A stretch of DNA of 64,000 bases from Rhodococcus xishaensis (GCF_004011825.1 NZ_RKLO01000003.1:434001-498000), one strand, 5' to 3'; positions 37,777 through 46,310 are shown, counted from the first letter of the stretch. The notes: generated by a model not told the origin, from the letters alone. A program made the numbers and translations.

Positions 37777-39459
37777 ATGGTCGACGGCGCAAATTGGGAC
37801 CTCGAGGATTTCGAGAACTTCGAGGAGGTCCTCGCCGACATGCGCAGTCGGCTCGTTGCCAGCGTCGCGACGCCCGCCCGGTTGCGCGAGCTCATCGAGG
37901 CCACCCTGGTGGTCGGGGCCGGGCTGGAACTCGATTCGACCCTGCAGCGGATCGTGCAGGCCGCGACGACCCTGCTCGATGCGCGCTACGGCGCACTCGG
38001 GGTGCGTGATCCCGACGGCGGCGGACTACTCGAGTTCGTGTACGAGGGCATCAGCCCGGACGAGCGATCCCGGATGGGTCACCAACCGGAGGGCCGGGGA
38101 CTGCTGGGGCTGCTGATCGAGCATCCGCGGCCGGTGCGTGTCGCGCACCTGGGTCAGCACCCCGCGTCGGTCGGCTTCCCGCCGAACCACCCGCCGATGG
38201 ACAGCTTTCTCGGCATGCCGATCATCGTGCGGGGCACGGTGTTCGGCAGCATCTACCTCACCGAGAAGCGGTCCGGCCCGGAGTTCACCGACGAGGACGA
38301 GACCATCCTCGACGCGCTCGCCACATCGGCGGGAGTCGCGATCGACAACGCGCACCTGTTCGAGGAGTCTCGCACCCGCGAACGCTGGCTCATCGCGCTC
38401 GCGTCGTTCAATTCCCGGCTGCTCTCCGGAGGTTCGATCGACGAGGCTCTCGACCTGCTTGTGACGCGTACCCGCGACCTGTGCGGCGCATCCGGCGCGT
38501 ACGTGATGGTTCTCAACGACGACGGCGCAACCATCGAGGCGGCCTCGTCGAATGACGGTCCCCGAGCGGGTAACCACCTCGACCTGTCGGAGTCGGACCT
38601 GCTCGCGGTCGTCCGTGGGCGTCGGCCAGCCCTGCTCACCGCACGGGATCGGATGGCCCCGTTCGCCGCGGCCGACGACGTCCGGGTAGCCGCGCTGCCG
38701 CTGTCCACGACGTCGGGGGTCGCGGGCCTGCTGGTGGTCACCCGGGAGGCGCAGGGCTGGACGCCGGACGAGATCACCCGCCTGATCTCGATGGCGGACT
38801 CAGCGGCACTGGCGGTGGAGTTCGCCGATCAGCAGCATCAACGGCGACAGCTCGACGTGCTGGCCGACCGGGATCGCATCGCTCGGGACCTGCACGACAA
38901 CGTCATCCAACAGTTGTTCGCGACCGGCATGAGCTTGCAGAGTCTGCTGCTCGACGAGACCCACCCCGTCTCGGAGCCGGCGGCAGCCACGCTCGCGGAG
39001 ACGGTGGCCCAACTCGACCGCACGATCCGAGAGATCCGCACGACGATCTTCGACCTGCACACCGCGGGCGAGCAGGCTCCGACGAGTCTGCGCCGACGGC
39101 TGCTCGACGCGATCGGCGACCTGACCACCCGGTCGGCCTTGACGCCGAACGTGCAGTTCACGGGCGCGATCGACACGCTGGTGCCGGCGCGGATTCATCC
39201 CCACGCCGAGGCCGTGCTGCGCGAGGGTTTGAGCAATGCACTCCGTCATGCTGGGGCGTCGACAATCAACGTCGCGATCGATGCCGCCGACCAGTTGACG
39301 ATCCGCATCCGTGACGATGGCGTCGGCGTGCCCGACAACCCAAGGCGCAGTGGCCTGGACAACCTGGTCCGACGGGCCGAGCAGTGCGGCGGCTCCTGCT
39401 CGGTGCTGCCGGGCGTCGATCACGGAACCGAACTGATCTGGCGGGTGCCGCTGAAGTGA
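37777..39459 (+). CDS. devS: DevS/DosS-like haem sensor histidine kinase
   Basis: 560 residues: two GAF domains (about 45-195 and 215-350), then a HisKA_3 dimerisation helix with the phospho-accepting His at about 373 (DRIARDLHDNVIQQLF) and an ATPase domain (IRDDGVGVPDNP). In GAF-A the sequence VGFPPNHPPMDSFLGMP aligns with the haem-ligand segment of mycobacterial DosS, placing the proximal His at about 138. Senses O2, NO or CO through haem and phosphorylates DevR. The partner gene follows head-on, not in the same operon as in mycobacteria. Confidence 0.9.
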   Translation: MVDGANWDLEDFENFEEVLADMRSRLVASVATPARLRELIEATLVVGAGLELDSTLQRIVQAATTLLDARYGALGVRDPDGGGLLEFVYEGISPDERSRMGHQPEGRGLLGLLIEHPRPVRVAHLGQHPASVGFPPNHPPMDSFLGMPIIVRGTVFGSIYLTEKRSGPEFTDEDETILDALATSAGVAIDNAHLFEESRTRERWLIALASFNSRLLSGGSIDEALDLLVTRTRDLCGASGAYVMVLNDDGATIEAASSNDGPRAGNHLDLSESDLLAVVRGRRPALLTARDRMAPFAAADDVRVAALPLSTTSGVAGLLVVTREAQGWTPDEITRLISMADSAALAVEFADQQHQRRQLDVLADRDRIARDLHDNVIQQLFATGMSLQSLLLDETHPVSEPAAATLAETVAQLDRTIREIRTTIFDLHTAGEQAPTSLRRRLLDAIGDLTTRSALTPNVQFTGAIDTLVPARIHPHAEAVLREGLSNALRHAGASTINVAIDAADQLTIRIRDDGVGVPDNPRRSGLDNLVRRAEQCGGSCSVLPGVDHGTELIWRVPLK

Positions 39460-39462
39460 GGC

Positions 39463-40101
39463 TCAGTCCCGCCGGTTGTTCCGCAGTTCGGTCGCCAACA
39501 CCGCTGCCTGGGTGCGGCGCTGCATGCCGAGCTTGGCGAGCAACCTGGAGACGTAGTTCTTGATCGTCTTCTCGGCCAGGAACAGCCGCTCGGCGATCTC
39601 GCGGTTCGTCAGGCCCTCGCCGATGAGGTCGAAGACGGCTCGCTCCTGGTCGGAAAGCTCGGCGAGTGGGTCGGTGGTGCGTTCGGACCGGATCCGCTGC
39701 ATCAGCGCGGCCGTTGCGCGACTGTCGAGCAGCGACCCACCCGCACCGACCGTCCGTACCGCCGAGATCAGATCGGTACCGAGGATCTGCTTGAGGACGA
39801 ATCCGGAGGCACCCGCCATGACGGCGTCGAACAGGGCCTCGTCGTCGGCGTACGACGTGAGCATGAGACAGCGCAGGTCGGGCAGTACGACTCGCAGTTC
39901 GCGACACAATTCGACGCCGTTGCCGTCGGGAAGTCGCACGTCGAGGACCGCGACGTCGGCGCCGCTGGACGGAATTCGTGCCAGCGCCTCACCGACCGAG
40001 GCAGCCTCACCCACCACGGTCAGGTCGGGGGCGCTGCCGAGGAGATCGACCAGCCCCCGTCGCACGATTTCGTGATCATCGACCAGGAAGACTCGCGTCA
40101 T
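39463..40101 (-). CDS. devR: DevR/DosR dormancy response regulator
   Basis: 212-residue NarL/LuxR-family regulator close to mycobacterial Dev[20 protein letters not shown], phospho-acceptor Asp in [17 protein letters not shown], and the DNA-recognition helix-turn-helix [34 protein letters not shown] 40101 with AGGAAGG eight bases upstream, preferred to an in-frame GTG at 40110. Activates hypoxia/NO genes through boxes such as those at 53.96 kb. Its stop is three bases from the devS stop; the pair is convergent. Confidence 0.93.
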   Translation of the reverse strand: MTRVFLVDDHEIVRRGLVDLLGSAPDLTVVGEAASVGEALARIPSSGADVAVLDVRLPDGNGVELCRELRVVLPDLRCLMLTSYADDEALFDAVMAGASGFVLKQILGTDLISAVRTVGAGGSLLDSRATAALMQRIRSERTTDPLAELSDQERAVFDLIGEGLTNREIAERLFLAEKTIKNYVSRLLAKLGMQRRTQAAVLATELRNNRRD

Positions 40102-40258
40102 CGGTGCCACCTTCCTTACTTGTCGGAAGAACGCTACCGCGCGGACCCAACGGGCCCGGACGGTGGTCTGGGCACATCCGCTACGACCTAACTCGCGGAG
40201 GCCGAGTCAACCGTCCTAACATTTTTGTCGACAGTTGTGCTGCCGAAGGGAACCACGA

Positions 40259-42205
40259 ATGACCACGGGTATCGAACAGCGCGAGTTCCAGACGGAGACT
40301 CGCCAGATTCTGGATCTGATGATCCATTCGGTGTATTCCAACAAGGACACCTTCCTCCGCGAGCTCATCTCGAACTCGTCCGACGCGCTCGACAAACTCA
40401 AGCTCGAGGCGTTCCGCGACAAGGACCTCGAGGCCGACACGTCGGACCTGCACATCGAGCTGGCGGTCGACAAGGCCACACGCACGCTCACGGTGCGTGA
40501 CAACGGCATCGGCATGTCCCATGACGAGGTGATCGACCTGATCGGCACGCTCGCCAAGTCCGGAACAGCCGAGCTGCGTCGCAAACTGCGAGAGGCCAAG
40601 GACGCCGCGGCGTCGGAGGAGCTGATCGGACAGTTCGGCATCGGCTTCTATTCGACGTTCATGGTCGCCGACAAGGTCACACTGCTGACGCGCAAGGCCG
40701 GCGAGAAGCATGGAACACGGTGGGAGTCGAGCGGCGAATCCACCTACACGATCGAGACCATCGACGACGCCCCCCAGGGCACGACGGTGATGCTGCACCT
40801 CAAGCCGGAGGACGTCGAGGACCACCTCTACGATTACGCGGCCGAACAGAAACTGCGCGAGGTCGTCAAGCGCTACTCGGACTTCATCGCGTACCCGATC
40901 CGGATGGACATCGAGCGTCCCGCTCCGAAGAGCGAGGATGAAACCGAGACGGAAACCGACACACCGAAGACGGTCATCGAGACCGACACGCTCAACTCGA
41001 TGAAGGCGCTGTGGGCCCGCCCGAAGGACGACGTCACCGAGGACGAGTACAACGAGTTCTACAAGCACGTCAGCCATTCCTGGGACGACCCGCTCGAGGT
41101 CATCCCGATGAAGGCCGAGGGCACGTTCGAATACCAGGCGCTGCTGTTCATTCCGTCGCACGCGCCGTTCGACCTGTTCTCGCGCGAACATCGCGCCGGT
41201 ATCCATCTGTACGTCAAGCGCGTGTTCATCATGGACGACTGCGAGGAACTCATGCCCGAGTACCTGCGCTTCGTCAAGGGCGTGGTCGATGCACAGGATC
41301 TGTCGCTCAACGTCTCTCGTGAAATCCTTCAGCAGGACCGGCAGATCCGCGCGATCCGCCGTCGCCTCACCAAGAAGGTGCTCACCACGATCAAGGACAT
41401 CATGTCCGCCGATCAGGAGAAGTACCGGACGGTGTGGTCACAGTTCGGTCGGGTGCTCAAAGAGGGCCTGCTCTCGGACTTCGACAACCGGGAGACCCTG
41501 CTCGAGATCTCGTCCTTCCAGTCCACGAACAGCGATGACGAGCAGACCACGCTGGCGCAGTACGTCGAGCGCATGCAGGACGGTCAGGAGCAGATCTTCT
41601 ACCTCACCGGCGAGTCCCGCCAGCAACTCGAGGCGTCCCCGCACATGGAGGCGTTCCGTGCCCGCGGTCTCGAAGTGCTGTTGCTCACCGACCCGGTCGA
41701 CGAGATGTGGGTGACGTCGGTCCCCGAGTTCGACGGCAAGCCGTTGCAGTCGATCGCGAAGGGAGAGGTGGACCTCGATACCGAGGAGGAGAAGAAGGAT
41801 GCCGAGGCCAAACGGGAGGAACAGGACAAGGAGTTCGCCGGCGTCCTGTCTTGGCTGACCACGACACTGGAGGAACAGGTCAAGCAGGTGCGTCTGTCGA
41901 CGCGCCTCACCGACTCCCCCGCGTGCATCGTCGGCGACGAGTTCGGCATGACGCCCGCCCTCGAGCGGATGTACCGGGCGTCCGGCCAGCAGGTGCCGCA
42001 CTTCAAGCGCATCCTCGAACTCAACCCCACTCACCCGCTGGTGGAGGGTCTGCGCAGTGCGCACGCCGAACGAGGCGACGATCCGGGTCTCGCCGAGACG
42101 GCCGAGTTGCTCTACGGCACAGCACTTCTCGCCGAGGGTGGCGAGCTGGAGGATCCCGCACACTTCGCGAAACTGCTTGCGAACCGCCTGGCGCGCACCC
42201 TCTAG
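40259..42205 (+). CDS. htpG: Molecular chaperone HtpG (Hsp90)
   Basis: 648-residue bacterial Hsp90. The GHKL ATPase domain shows ELISNSSDALDKL, DNGIGMS and IGQFGIGFYSTF; the middle domain has LNVSREILQQDRQIRAIR with the catalytic Arg; the C-terminal dimerisation domain ends ELEDPAHFAKLLANRLARTL. ATG 40259 follows GAAGGGAACC. Its 3' 121 bases are duplicated in decayed form at 45041-45160, implying that DNA between was inserted here or that a second copy was lost. Confidence 0.97.
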   Translation: MTTGIEQREFQTETRQILDLMIHSVYSNKDTFLRELISNSSDALDKLKLEAFRDKDLEADTSDLHIELAVDKATRTLTVRDNGIGMSHDEVIDLIGTLAKSGTAELRRKLREAKDAAASEELIGQFGIGFYSTFMVADKVTLLTRKAGEKHGTRWESSGESTYTIETIDDAPQGTTVMLHLKPEDVEDHLYDYAAEQKLREVVKRYSDFIAYPIRMDIERPAPKSEDETETETDTPKTVIETDTLNSMKALWARPKDDVTEDEYNEFYKHVSHSWDDPLEVIPMKAEGTFEYQALLFIPSHAPFDLFSREHRAGIHLYVKRVFIMDDCEELMPEYLRFVKGVVDAQDLSLNVSREILQQDRQIRAIRRRLTKKVLTTIKDIMSADQEKYRTVWSQFGRVLKEGLLSDFDNRETLLEISSFQSTNSDDEQTTLAQYVERMQDGQEQIFYLTGESRQQLEASPHMEAFRARGLEVLLLTDPVDEMWVTSVPEFDGKPLQSIAKGEVDLDTEEEKKDAEAKREEQDKEFAGVLSWLTTTLEEQVKQVRLSTRLTDSPACIVGDEFGMTPALERMYRASGQQVPHFKRILELNPTHPLVEGLRSAHAERGDDPGLAETAELLYGTALLAEGGELEDPAHFAKLLANRLARTL

Positions 42206-42241
42206 ACACCGCCCACAGGCGGCTCCGCGCACGTTCGGCGC

Positions 42242-42302
42242 GGCCCACTCGCGGTGGCTTCCTGCACTTCCGTTGCAACAGGTGCCATCCCGCGAGTGGG
42301 CC
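42242..42302. terminator. Large perfect inverted repeat after htpG
   Basis: GGCCCACTCGCGG at 42242 and its exact complement ending at 42302 form a 13-base-pair stem; inside it TGGC/GCCA and CCTG/CAGG extend the pairing around a 14-base loop. No T-run. It lies between htpG and the convergent methionine-rich gene and most simply terminates both transcripts, though its size also suits a mobile-repeat relic. Confidence 0.6.
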
Positions 42303-42338
42303 GGGGTCGATGATTGCCAGTGGGGGACGATCCACGAG

Positions 42339-42452
42339 TCAAGGCGACGACATGTCCATGGGTGGAATCAATCCCATCTGCTGCAGATGCATCATCCACA
42401 TCTGCCCCATTTCCATCATGTCCATGTCCATCCCCATCATGTCCATATCCAC
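42339..42452 (-). CDS. Methionine-rich 37-residue microprotein
   Basis: Starts at GTG 42452, eight bases after a consensus ribosome-binding site (AGGAGG at 42461-42466), the strongest in the window. Fifteen of the 37 residues, counting the initiator, are Met, spaced as MDMDMMGMDMD and MWMMH, with five Asp, one Glu, one His and no Cys. MxM and MxxM clusters are known Cu(I)/Ag(I) ligands in SilE, CopA-type and Ctr proteins, so a soft-metal buffer is the best guess. No signal peptide. Downstream of the SHOCT gene and beside a two-component system. I do not recognise a named family. Confidence 0.7.
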   Translation of the reverse strand: MDMDMMGMDMDMMEMGQMWMMHLQQMGLIPPMDMSSP

Positions 42453-42484
42453 AATCCTCACCTCCTCTCCGTGAACTGCTCTTC

Positions 42485-42535
42485 TCAACTGAGGTAGTAG
42501 ATCGCTCCGAAATCGGGATCGGATGAGCTGGTCAT
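42485..42535 (-). CDS. Possible 16-residue ORF upstream of the Met-rich gene
   Basis: ATG 42535 to TGA 42485, MTSSSDPDFGAIYYLS, with AAGGA six bases before the ATG. It ends 32 bases before the microprotein start, in the same direction. It could be a leader peptide controlling the downstream gene or chance; only the well-placed ribosome-binding site supports it. Confidence 0.3.
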   Translation of the reverse strand: MTSSSDPDFGAIYYLS

Positions 42536-42627
42536 GAGATTCCTTCTGGCACTGCCCTACCGGGTGCATGTTCGGCAGGCACCGACACGGCCGGGTGGCA
42601 CCGCTCCTCCCACTGCGGTGTCACCTG

Positions 42628-42900
42628 TCAGTGTTCCTGCGCGGCACGAAGATGGTCTCGGCGGATGCGGTACTCGTCGACGTCGATCTCCCCGCGTGCG
42701 AAGCGCTCGTCGAGGATCTCGTCTGCGCTGCGCCTGTTGGTGGTGTCGTTGGTCCCGTACGGAGAGCGGTCCGTACGGATACTGCGGAAGAGTGCCATCA
42801 CCGCGACGATGACCAATGTCCAGAACGCGACCATCGCCAGGACCATCAGTACCCAGCCACCCCAGCTCCATCCGTAGCCGATCCCGTCGTTCCACATCAT
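42628..42900 (-). CDS. SHOCT-domain small membrane protein
   Basis: 90 residues: Trp/Gly-rich start (MMWNDGIGYGWSWGGW), one membrane helix at about 15-40, and a C-terminal SHOCT motif (SADEILDERFARGEIDVDEYRIRRDHL, first half at about 58-70). SHOCT proteins of this size often accompany copper/silver resistance or envelope-stress loci, but their function is unknown. AGGTGA precedes the tandem ATG. Probably cotranscribed with the Met-rich gene 175 bases downstream; divergent from the response regulator. Confidence 0.85.
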   Translation of the reverse strand: MMWNDGIGYGWSWGGWVLMVLAMVAFWTLVIVAVMALFRSIRTDRSPYGTNDTTNRRSADEILDERFARGEIDVDEYRIRRDHLRAAQEH

Positions 42901-42982
42901 GCTCGTTCACCTTGTCTGCCGGAGTTCGTGCTTCTAGCCGTCCAGCGTGGATTTCGAACCCGATGAATCGATGAGGGTTCTG

Positions 42983-42998
42983 TGAAGTTTCGCTGAAG
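42983..42998. promoter_or_regulatory. Candidate response-regulator site (direct repeat)
   Basis: TGAAG occurs at 42983 and 42994, starts 11 bases apart, within the 161-base divergent region between the SHOCT gene and the regulator gene. This is the usual layout for an OmpR-family dimer, so the adjacent regulator may control both directions from here. Confidence 0.45.
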
Positions 42999-43061
42999 AA
43001 ATGCCGGTCCAGGGTGGTCAGCACAGGATCGAGAGGGCACAACCGACGATCGAGGGTGACG

Positions 43062-43841
43062 ATGGAGAGCATGGACGACACGCCCCCGCAACCACTCACG
43101 GACGCCGCCAAACATCGGGCGTTGGTGGTGGACGACGAGCGCCCGTTGGTTGCGGTCGTCGTGAGCTACCTCGAACGGGAGAACTTCGAGGTAGCAGTGT
43201 CCTACGACGGGGTGGATGCACTTGCGCGTGCCCGGGAGTTCGACCCGGACGTCGTGATCCTCGATCTGGGGCTGCCAGGCATGGACGGAATCGAGGTGTG
43301 CCGCGAGCTACGCACGTTTTCCGATGCCTATGTGGTGATGTTGACCGCTCGGATTGCGGAAATGGACAAGATCATCGGTCTGTCGGTCGGCGCCGACGAC
43401 TACGTCACCAAGCCGTTCAGCCCGCGTGAATTGGTTGCCCGCATTCGAGCGATGTTGCGTCGACCCCGGAATGCGCCTGCAGACGAGTCGCGGTCGCCGG
43501 TGCCCGGGTCACTCGACCCGCGTCGGAGCGAGGCTCCACCCCGGGTGTTCGGGGCGCTACAGATAGATGTCGCGGGTCGGGAGGTTCGTCTCGGCGAGCG
43601 TCCGGTGATGTTGACCCGCACCGAGTTCGATGTGCTGGCGGCGTTGTCGTCTCGGCCGGGTATGGCCTTCAGTCGGCGGCAGTTGATCGACTCGGTGTGG
43701 GGGGAATCCTGGGTGGGCAACGAACACCTCGTAGACGTGCACGTCGGGAATCTGCGCCGCAAGCTCGGCGACGACCCGGTCTCGCCCCGGTATGTCACCA
43801 CCATCCGCGGGATCGGATACCGGATGGGTACCGGGCAATGA
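43062..43841 (+). CDS. OmpR/PhoB-family response regulator
   Basis: 259 residues: receiver domain with ALVVDDERPLV, phospho-acceptor Asp in VVILDLGLPGMDG, Lys in DYVTKPFSPREL; a linker of about 30 residues rich in Arg/Pro; winged-helix domain with LTRTEFDVLAALSSRPGMAF and the ending YVTTIRGIGYRMG. The ATG at 43062 has GAGGG five bases upstream; a second ATG nine bases later is possible. The stop overlaps the kinase ATG (ATGA). The neighbouring genes suggest a metal or envelope signal. Confidence 0.93.
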   Translation: MESMDDTPPQPLTDAAKHRALVVDDERPLVAVVVSYLERENFEVAVSYDGVDALARAREFDPDVVILDLGLPGMDGIEVCRELRTFSDAYVVMLTARIAEMDKIIGLSVGADDYVTKPFSPRELVARIRAMLRRPRNAPADESRSPVPGSLDPRRSEAPPRVFGALQIDVAGREVRLGERPVMLTRTEFDVLAALSSRPGMAFSRRQLIDSVWGESWVGNEHLVDVHVGNLRRKLGDDPVSPRYVTTIRGIGYRMGTGQ

Positions 43842-44989
43842 AGGCGCCGCACTCAGCGCGCTCTCTCACTTCCCGTCGGGTGAGTGGAGGCCCAGGCATA
43901 GGTCTGCGTCTGCTGTTGGCGCAATCGATGGTGGTCGTGGCCGGTGGTGCGACCTCGTGGTTGGTCGCAGGTTTGGTCGGCCCCTCGCTGTTCCGTGAGC
44001 ACTTGGAGCGCACTGGTCTACCGGACACGTCCAATGAGCAGTTCCATGCTGAGCAGGCGTATCGCTCCGCCACGGCAATTTCCCTGGCAGTGGCCATCGG
44101 GGCGGCTGTCCTGGTTGTGCTTGTCGTGACCTGGTACTTCAGTCGACGCGTGCAGCACTCGGTGACCGAGGTCTCCTCCGCTGCCACCGCAGTGGCCGAC
44201 GGTCGCTATGGCATTCGGGTCTCACCACCGCACCTGGGTGAGGACTTCAGCGCACTCGCCCATGCGTTCAACCGAATGGCTGCACGGCTCGAGTCCGCGG
44301 AATCCACCCGCCGTCAGCTGCTCGCCGACCTCGCACACGAGATTCGCACTCCCGTATCGGTGCTCGAGGCGTACATGGAGGCTGTCGAGGACGGTATCGA
44401 GACACTCGACGCCGACACGATGACGATGCTCCGTGCTCAGATCCACAGACTCGCCCGGTTCTCGGATGACGTCAGCGCGCTTTCCCATGCTGAAGGGGGC
44501 CTGAAGTCGATCGAGCCGGCGTGGGTGGCCCCCGAAGCAGTGATATCCACTGCAATCACTGCCGCAGCCGACCGCTACGCAGCAAAGGAAGTGGCGCTCA
44601 CCTCCCACGTTCCCGCGAACGTCCCAAGACTGTGGGCCGACCCAGTAAGGCTCGGGCAGGTACTGGGGAACTTGCTCGACAACGCTCTGCGCCACACAGC
44701 TAGGGGTGGCCGAGTGAGTGTGACCGCGCAGCAGAAACACCACGAGCTCACGATCGCGGTGACCGACAACGGCGACGGAATCTCGGCAGAACATCTCCCG
44801 TACCTGTTCGAGCGGTTCTATCGGGTCGATGCGGCTCGTGACAGAGAGCATGGAGGAGCAGGGATTGGTCTCGCGATCGCCAAGGCGCTCGTCGAGGCGC
44901 AGCAGGGTCACATCACTGCGAGCAGCCAAGGTCGTGGATTGGGAAGCACCTTCACCATCACTTTCCCACTACACCCGGATCAGGGATGA
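43838..44989 (+). CDS. Membrane sensor histidine kinase
   Basis: 383 residues: membrane helices at about 24-45 and 79-101 enclosing a very short outer loop of about 33 residues with two His (55, 70) and no Cys, then HAMP, HisKA with AHEIRTPVSVLEAYMEAV (His about 167) and HATPase_c with NLLDNALRHTARGG, DNGDGIS and GGAGIGLAIAKALVEAQ. The small sensor loop points to ion or membrane-stress sensing rather than a large ligand. Coupled to the response regulator by a four-base overlap. Confidence 0.93.
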   Translation: MKAPHSARSLTSRRVSGGPGIGLRLLLAQSMVVVAGGATSWLVAGLVGPSLFREHLERTGLPDTSNEQFHAEQAYRSATAISLAVAIGAAVLVVLVVTWYFSRRVQHSVTEVSSAATAVADGRYGIRVSPPHLGEDFSALAHAFNRMAARLESAESTRRQLLADLAHEIRTPVSVLEAYMEAVEDGIETLDADTMTMLRAQIHRLARFSDDVSALSHAEGGLKSIEPAWVAPEAVISTAITAAADRYAAKEVALTSHVPANVPRLWADPVRLGQVLGNLLDNALRHTARGGRVSVTAQQKHHELTIAVTDNGDGISAEHLPYLFERFYRVDAARDREHGGAGIGLAIAKALVEAQQGHITASSQGRGLGSTFTITFPLHPDQG

Positions 44990-45040
44990 GGGAGTACCCC
45001 GACCGCGATCACCCGACGTTGGCGCGGCTTGATGCACCCC

Positions 45041-45160
45041 GAGCGCGGCGACATTCCGGGTCTCGCCGAGATGGGCGATCGGCTCTACGGCCGGCGCTTC
45101 TTGCCGACGGCCGGGAGCTGGAGGATCCGGCGCACTTCGCGAATCTGCTTGCGAACCGCC
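45041..45160 (+). pseudogene. Decayed copy of the htpG 3' end
   Basis: 120 bases aligning to 42068-42188 inside htpG at roughly 80 percent identity by eye, with identical runs such as CCGGGTCTCGCCGAGA and GAGCTGGAGGATCC. Translation reads ERGDIPGLAEMGDRLYG in one frame and then ALLADGRELEDPAHFANLLANR in the next, because one base is lost near 45092. Matching continues weakly upstream (HPT...L) and stops near 45000, 10 bases after the kinase gene. There is no start or stop for an independent gene. Confidence 0.85.
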
Positions 45161-45320
45161 GCATTCCCGACAAACTCGGCAGCATACCGCCGAAACCGCC
45201 GCGTACGACACCTCCTACCGAGCGCTACCTCGCGAAACCGGCCATGAATCTCCCTGGTGTGCGTAGCATCTAGACCATCTTGTCCAGACCATCTCGTTCG
45301 ATTCCCTTCGGGAGGCCGGC

Positions 45321-46310
45321 GTGCGCGGACTTGGCATTGATCTCGGAACCACGAACACTGTCGTCGGGACCCTCGAAGACGGGATCGTCCTGAACGAACC
45401 GTCTTTCATGCTGGTTCGGAACAAAGATCCGCACCGCGCCCTCGCGATCGGCCACGATGCGCGGGCCCTTATCGGCCGCACGCCTGCAGGAATCACGCAG
45501 GTTCGCCCCATGCGCGACGGCGTCGTCGTGGATCTGGACTCGGCCAGAGCATTCGTCACGGCCGTCATCGAGCGGGCTGCTCCGCGCAGGTGGTACCGCC
45601 GTCGACCGAAGGCCATCTTCTCGGCTCCCGCAGGGGCCACCCCACTCGAGCGCCGCGCGCTGCTCGAGGTCGGGCATGAGGCAGGCCTGCGAAAGGTCGG
45701 TTTGATACCGGAACCGGTGGCGGGTGCAATCGGGTGTGGCATCAATCCACTCGAGGCTCGCGCCCATCTCGTCGTGAACATCGGCGGCGGCACTTCGGAG
45801 GTCACCGCCGTCTCTTTCGGTGGCGTGATCTCGCACCGCACTTGCCAACTGGCGGGGGAGGATCTGGACGAGGCATTGCACCACTACGTACGCGAAGAGC
45901 ATCACATCATCGTCGGCGAGCTCACCGCCGAACGCGCCAAGATGGGCGCAGCCGATACCGCCGAGGGACAGTCGCTCGTGGTGGAGGGCCTCGACGGCGT
46001 CACGGGCCGCGCGCGGATGATTTCCCTCGACGTCGAGGAGGTAGTCGAGGCGCTGCGGCCGACCACGACCGGAATAGTGCAGACGTTGACCGCCTGCCTG
46101 GACGACCTTCCCCCGCAGGCGATCAGTGACGTGATGTCCGAAGGGGTCCTGGTGATCGGGGGCGGCGCAATGCTCCGCGGACTGGCTCACCTTTTCGAAG
46201 AGTCGTTCGGCCTCCCGGTGAAGACGGCCGAACGGCCGCTGACCTGTGTCGCCGAGGGCGCCACGGCCTGTTTGGATCACCCGGAGCTCGTTGCCGCCTA
46301 CAGCGGCTGA
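45321..46310 (+). CDS. mreB: MreB-family actin-like protein
   Basis: 329-residue actin-fold protein of MreB length. Phosphate-1 loop GIDLGTTNTVV (about 5-15), IGRTPAGITQVRPMRDGVVVD, FSAPAGATPLERRAL, phosphate-2 VVNIGGGTSEVTAVSFGGV, AGEDLDEALHHY and the adenosine motif VLVIGGGAMLRGLAHL, ending PLTCVAEGATACLD as in MreB. DnaK-type substrate domains are absent. MreB organises lateral-wall synthesis with RodA and PBP2 in rods; most Mycobacteriales lack it. The convergent neighbour encodes a RodA-PBP fusion. There is no mreC or mreD in the window. Confidence 0.85.
   Translation: MRGLGIDLGTTNTVVGTLEDGIVLNEPSFMLVRNKDPHRALAIGHDARALIGRTPAGITQVRPMRDGVVVDLDSARAFVTAVIERAAPRRWYRRRPKAIFSAPAGATPLERRALLEVGHEAGLRKVGLIPEPVAGAIGCGINPLEARAHLVVNIGGGTSEVTAVSFGGVISHRTCQLAGEDLDEALHHYVREEHHIIVGELTAERAKMGAADTAEGQSLVVEGLDGVTGRARMISLDVEEVVEALRPTTTGIVQTLTACLDDLPPQAISDVMSEGVLVIGGGAMLRGLAHLFEESFGLPVKTAERPLTCVAEGATACLDHPELVAAYSG

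Noticed and set aside
42352-42474. Plus-strand frame with Met/Ser/Ile/Cys-rich peptide (MSMGGINPICCRC...) opposite the microprotein
   Set aside because: No ribosome-binding site on the plus strand, while the minus strand has AGGAGG at ideal spacing; the Ile/Ser/Met pattern is the mirror of ATG/GAC codons.
44986-45273. 95-codon plus-strand frame after the histidine kinase
   Set aside because: Its only recognisable part is the frameshifted htpG tail; the rest is Arg/Pro-rich noise, so it is listed as a pseudogene fragment.
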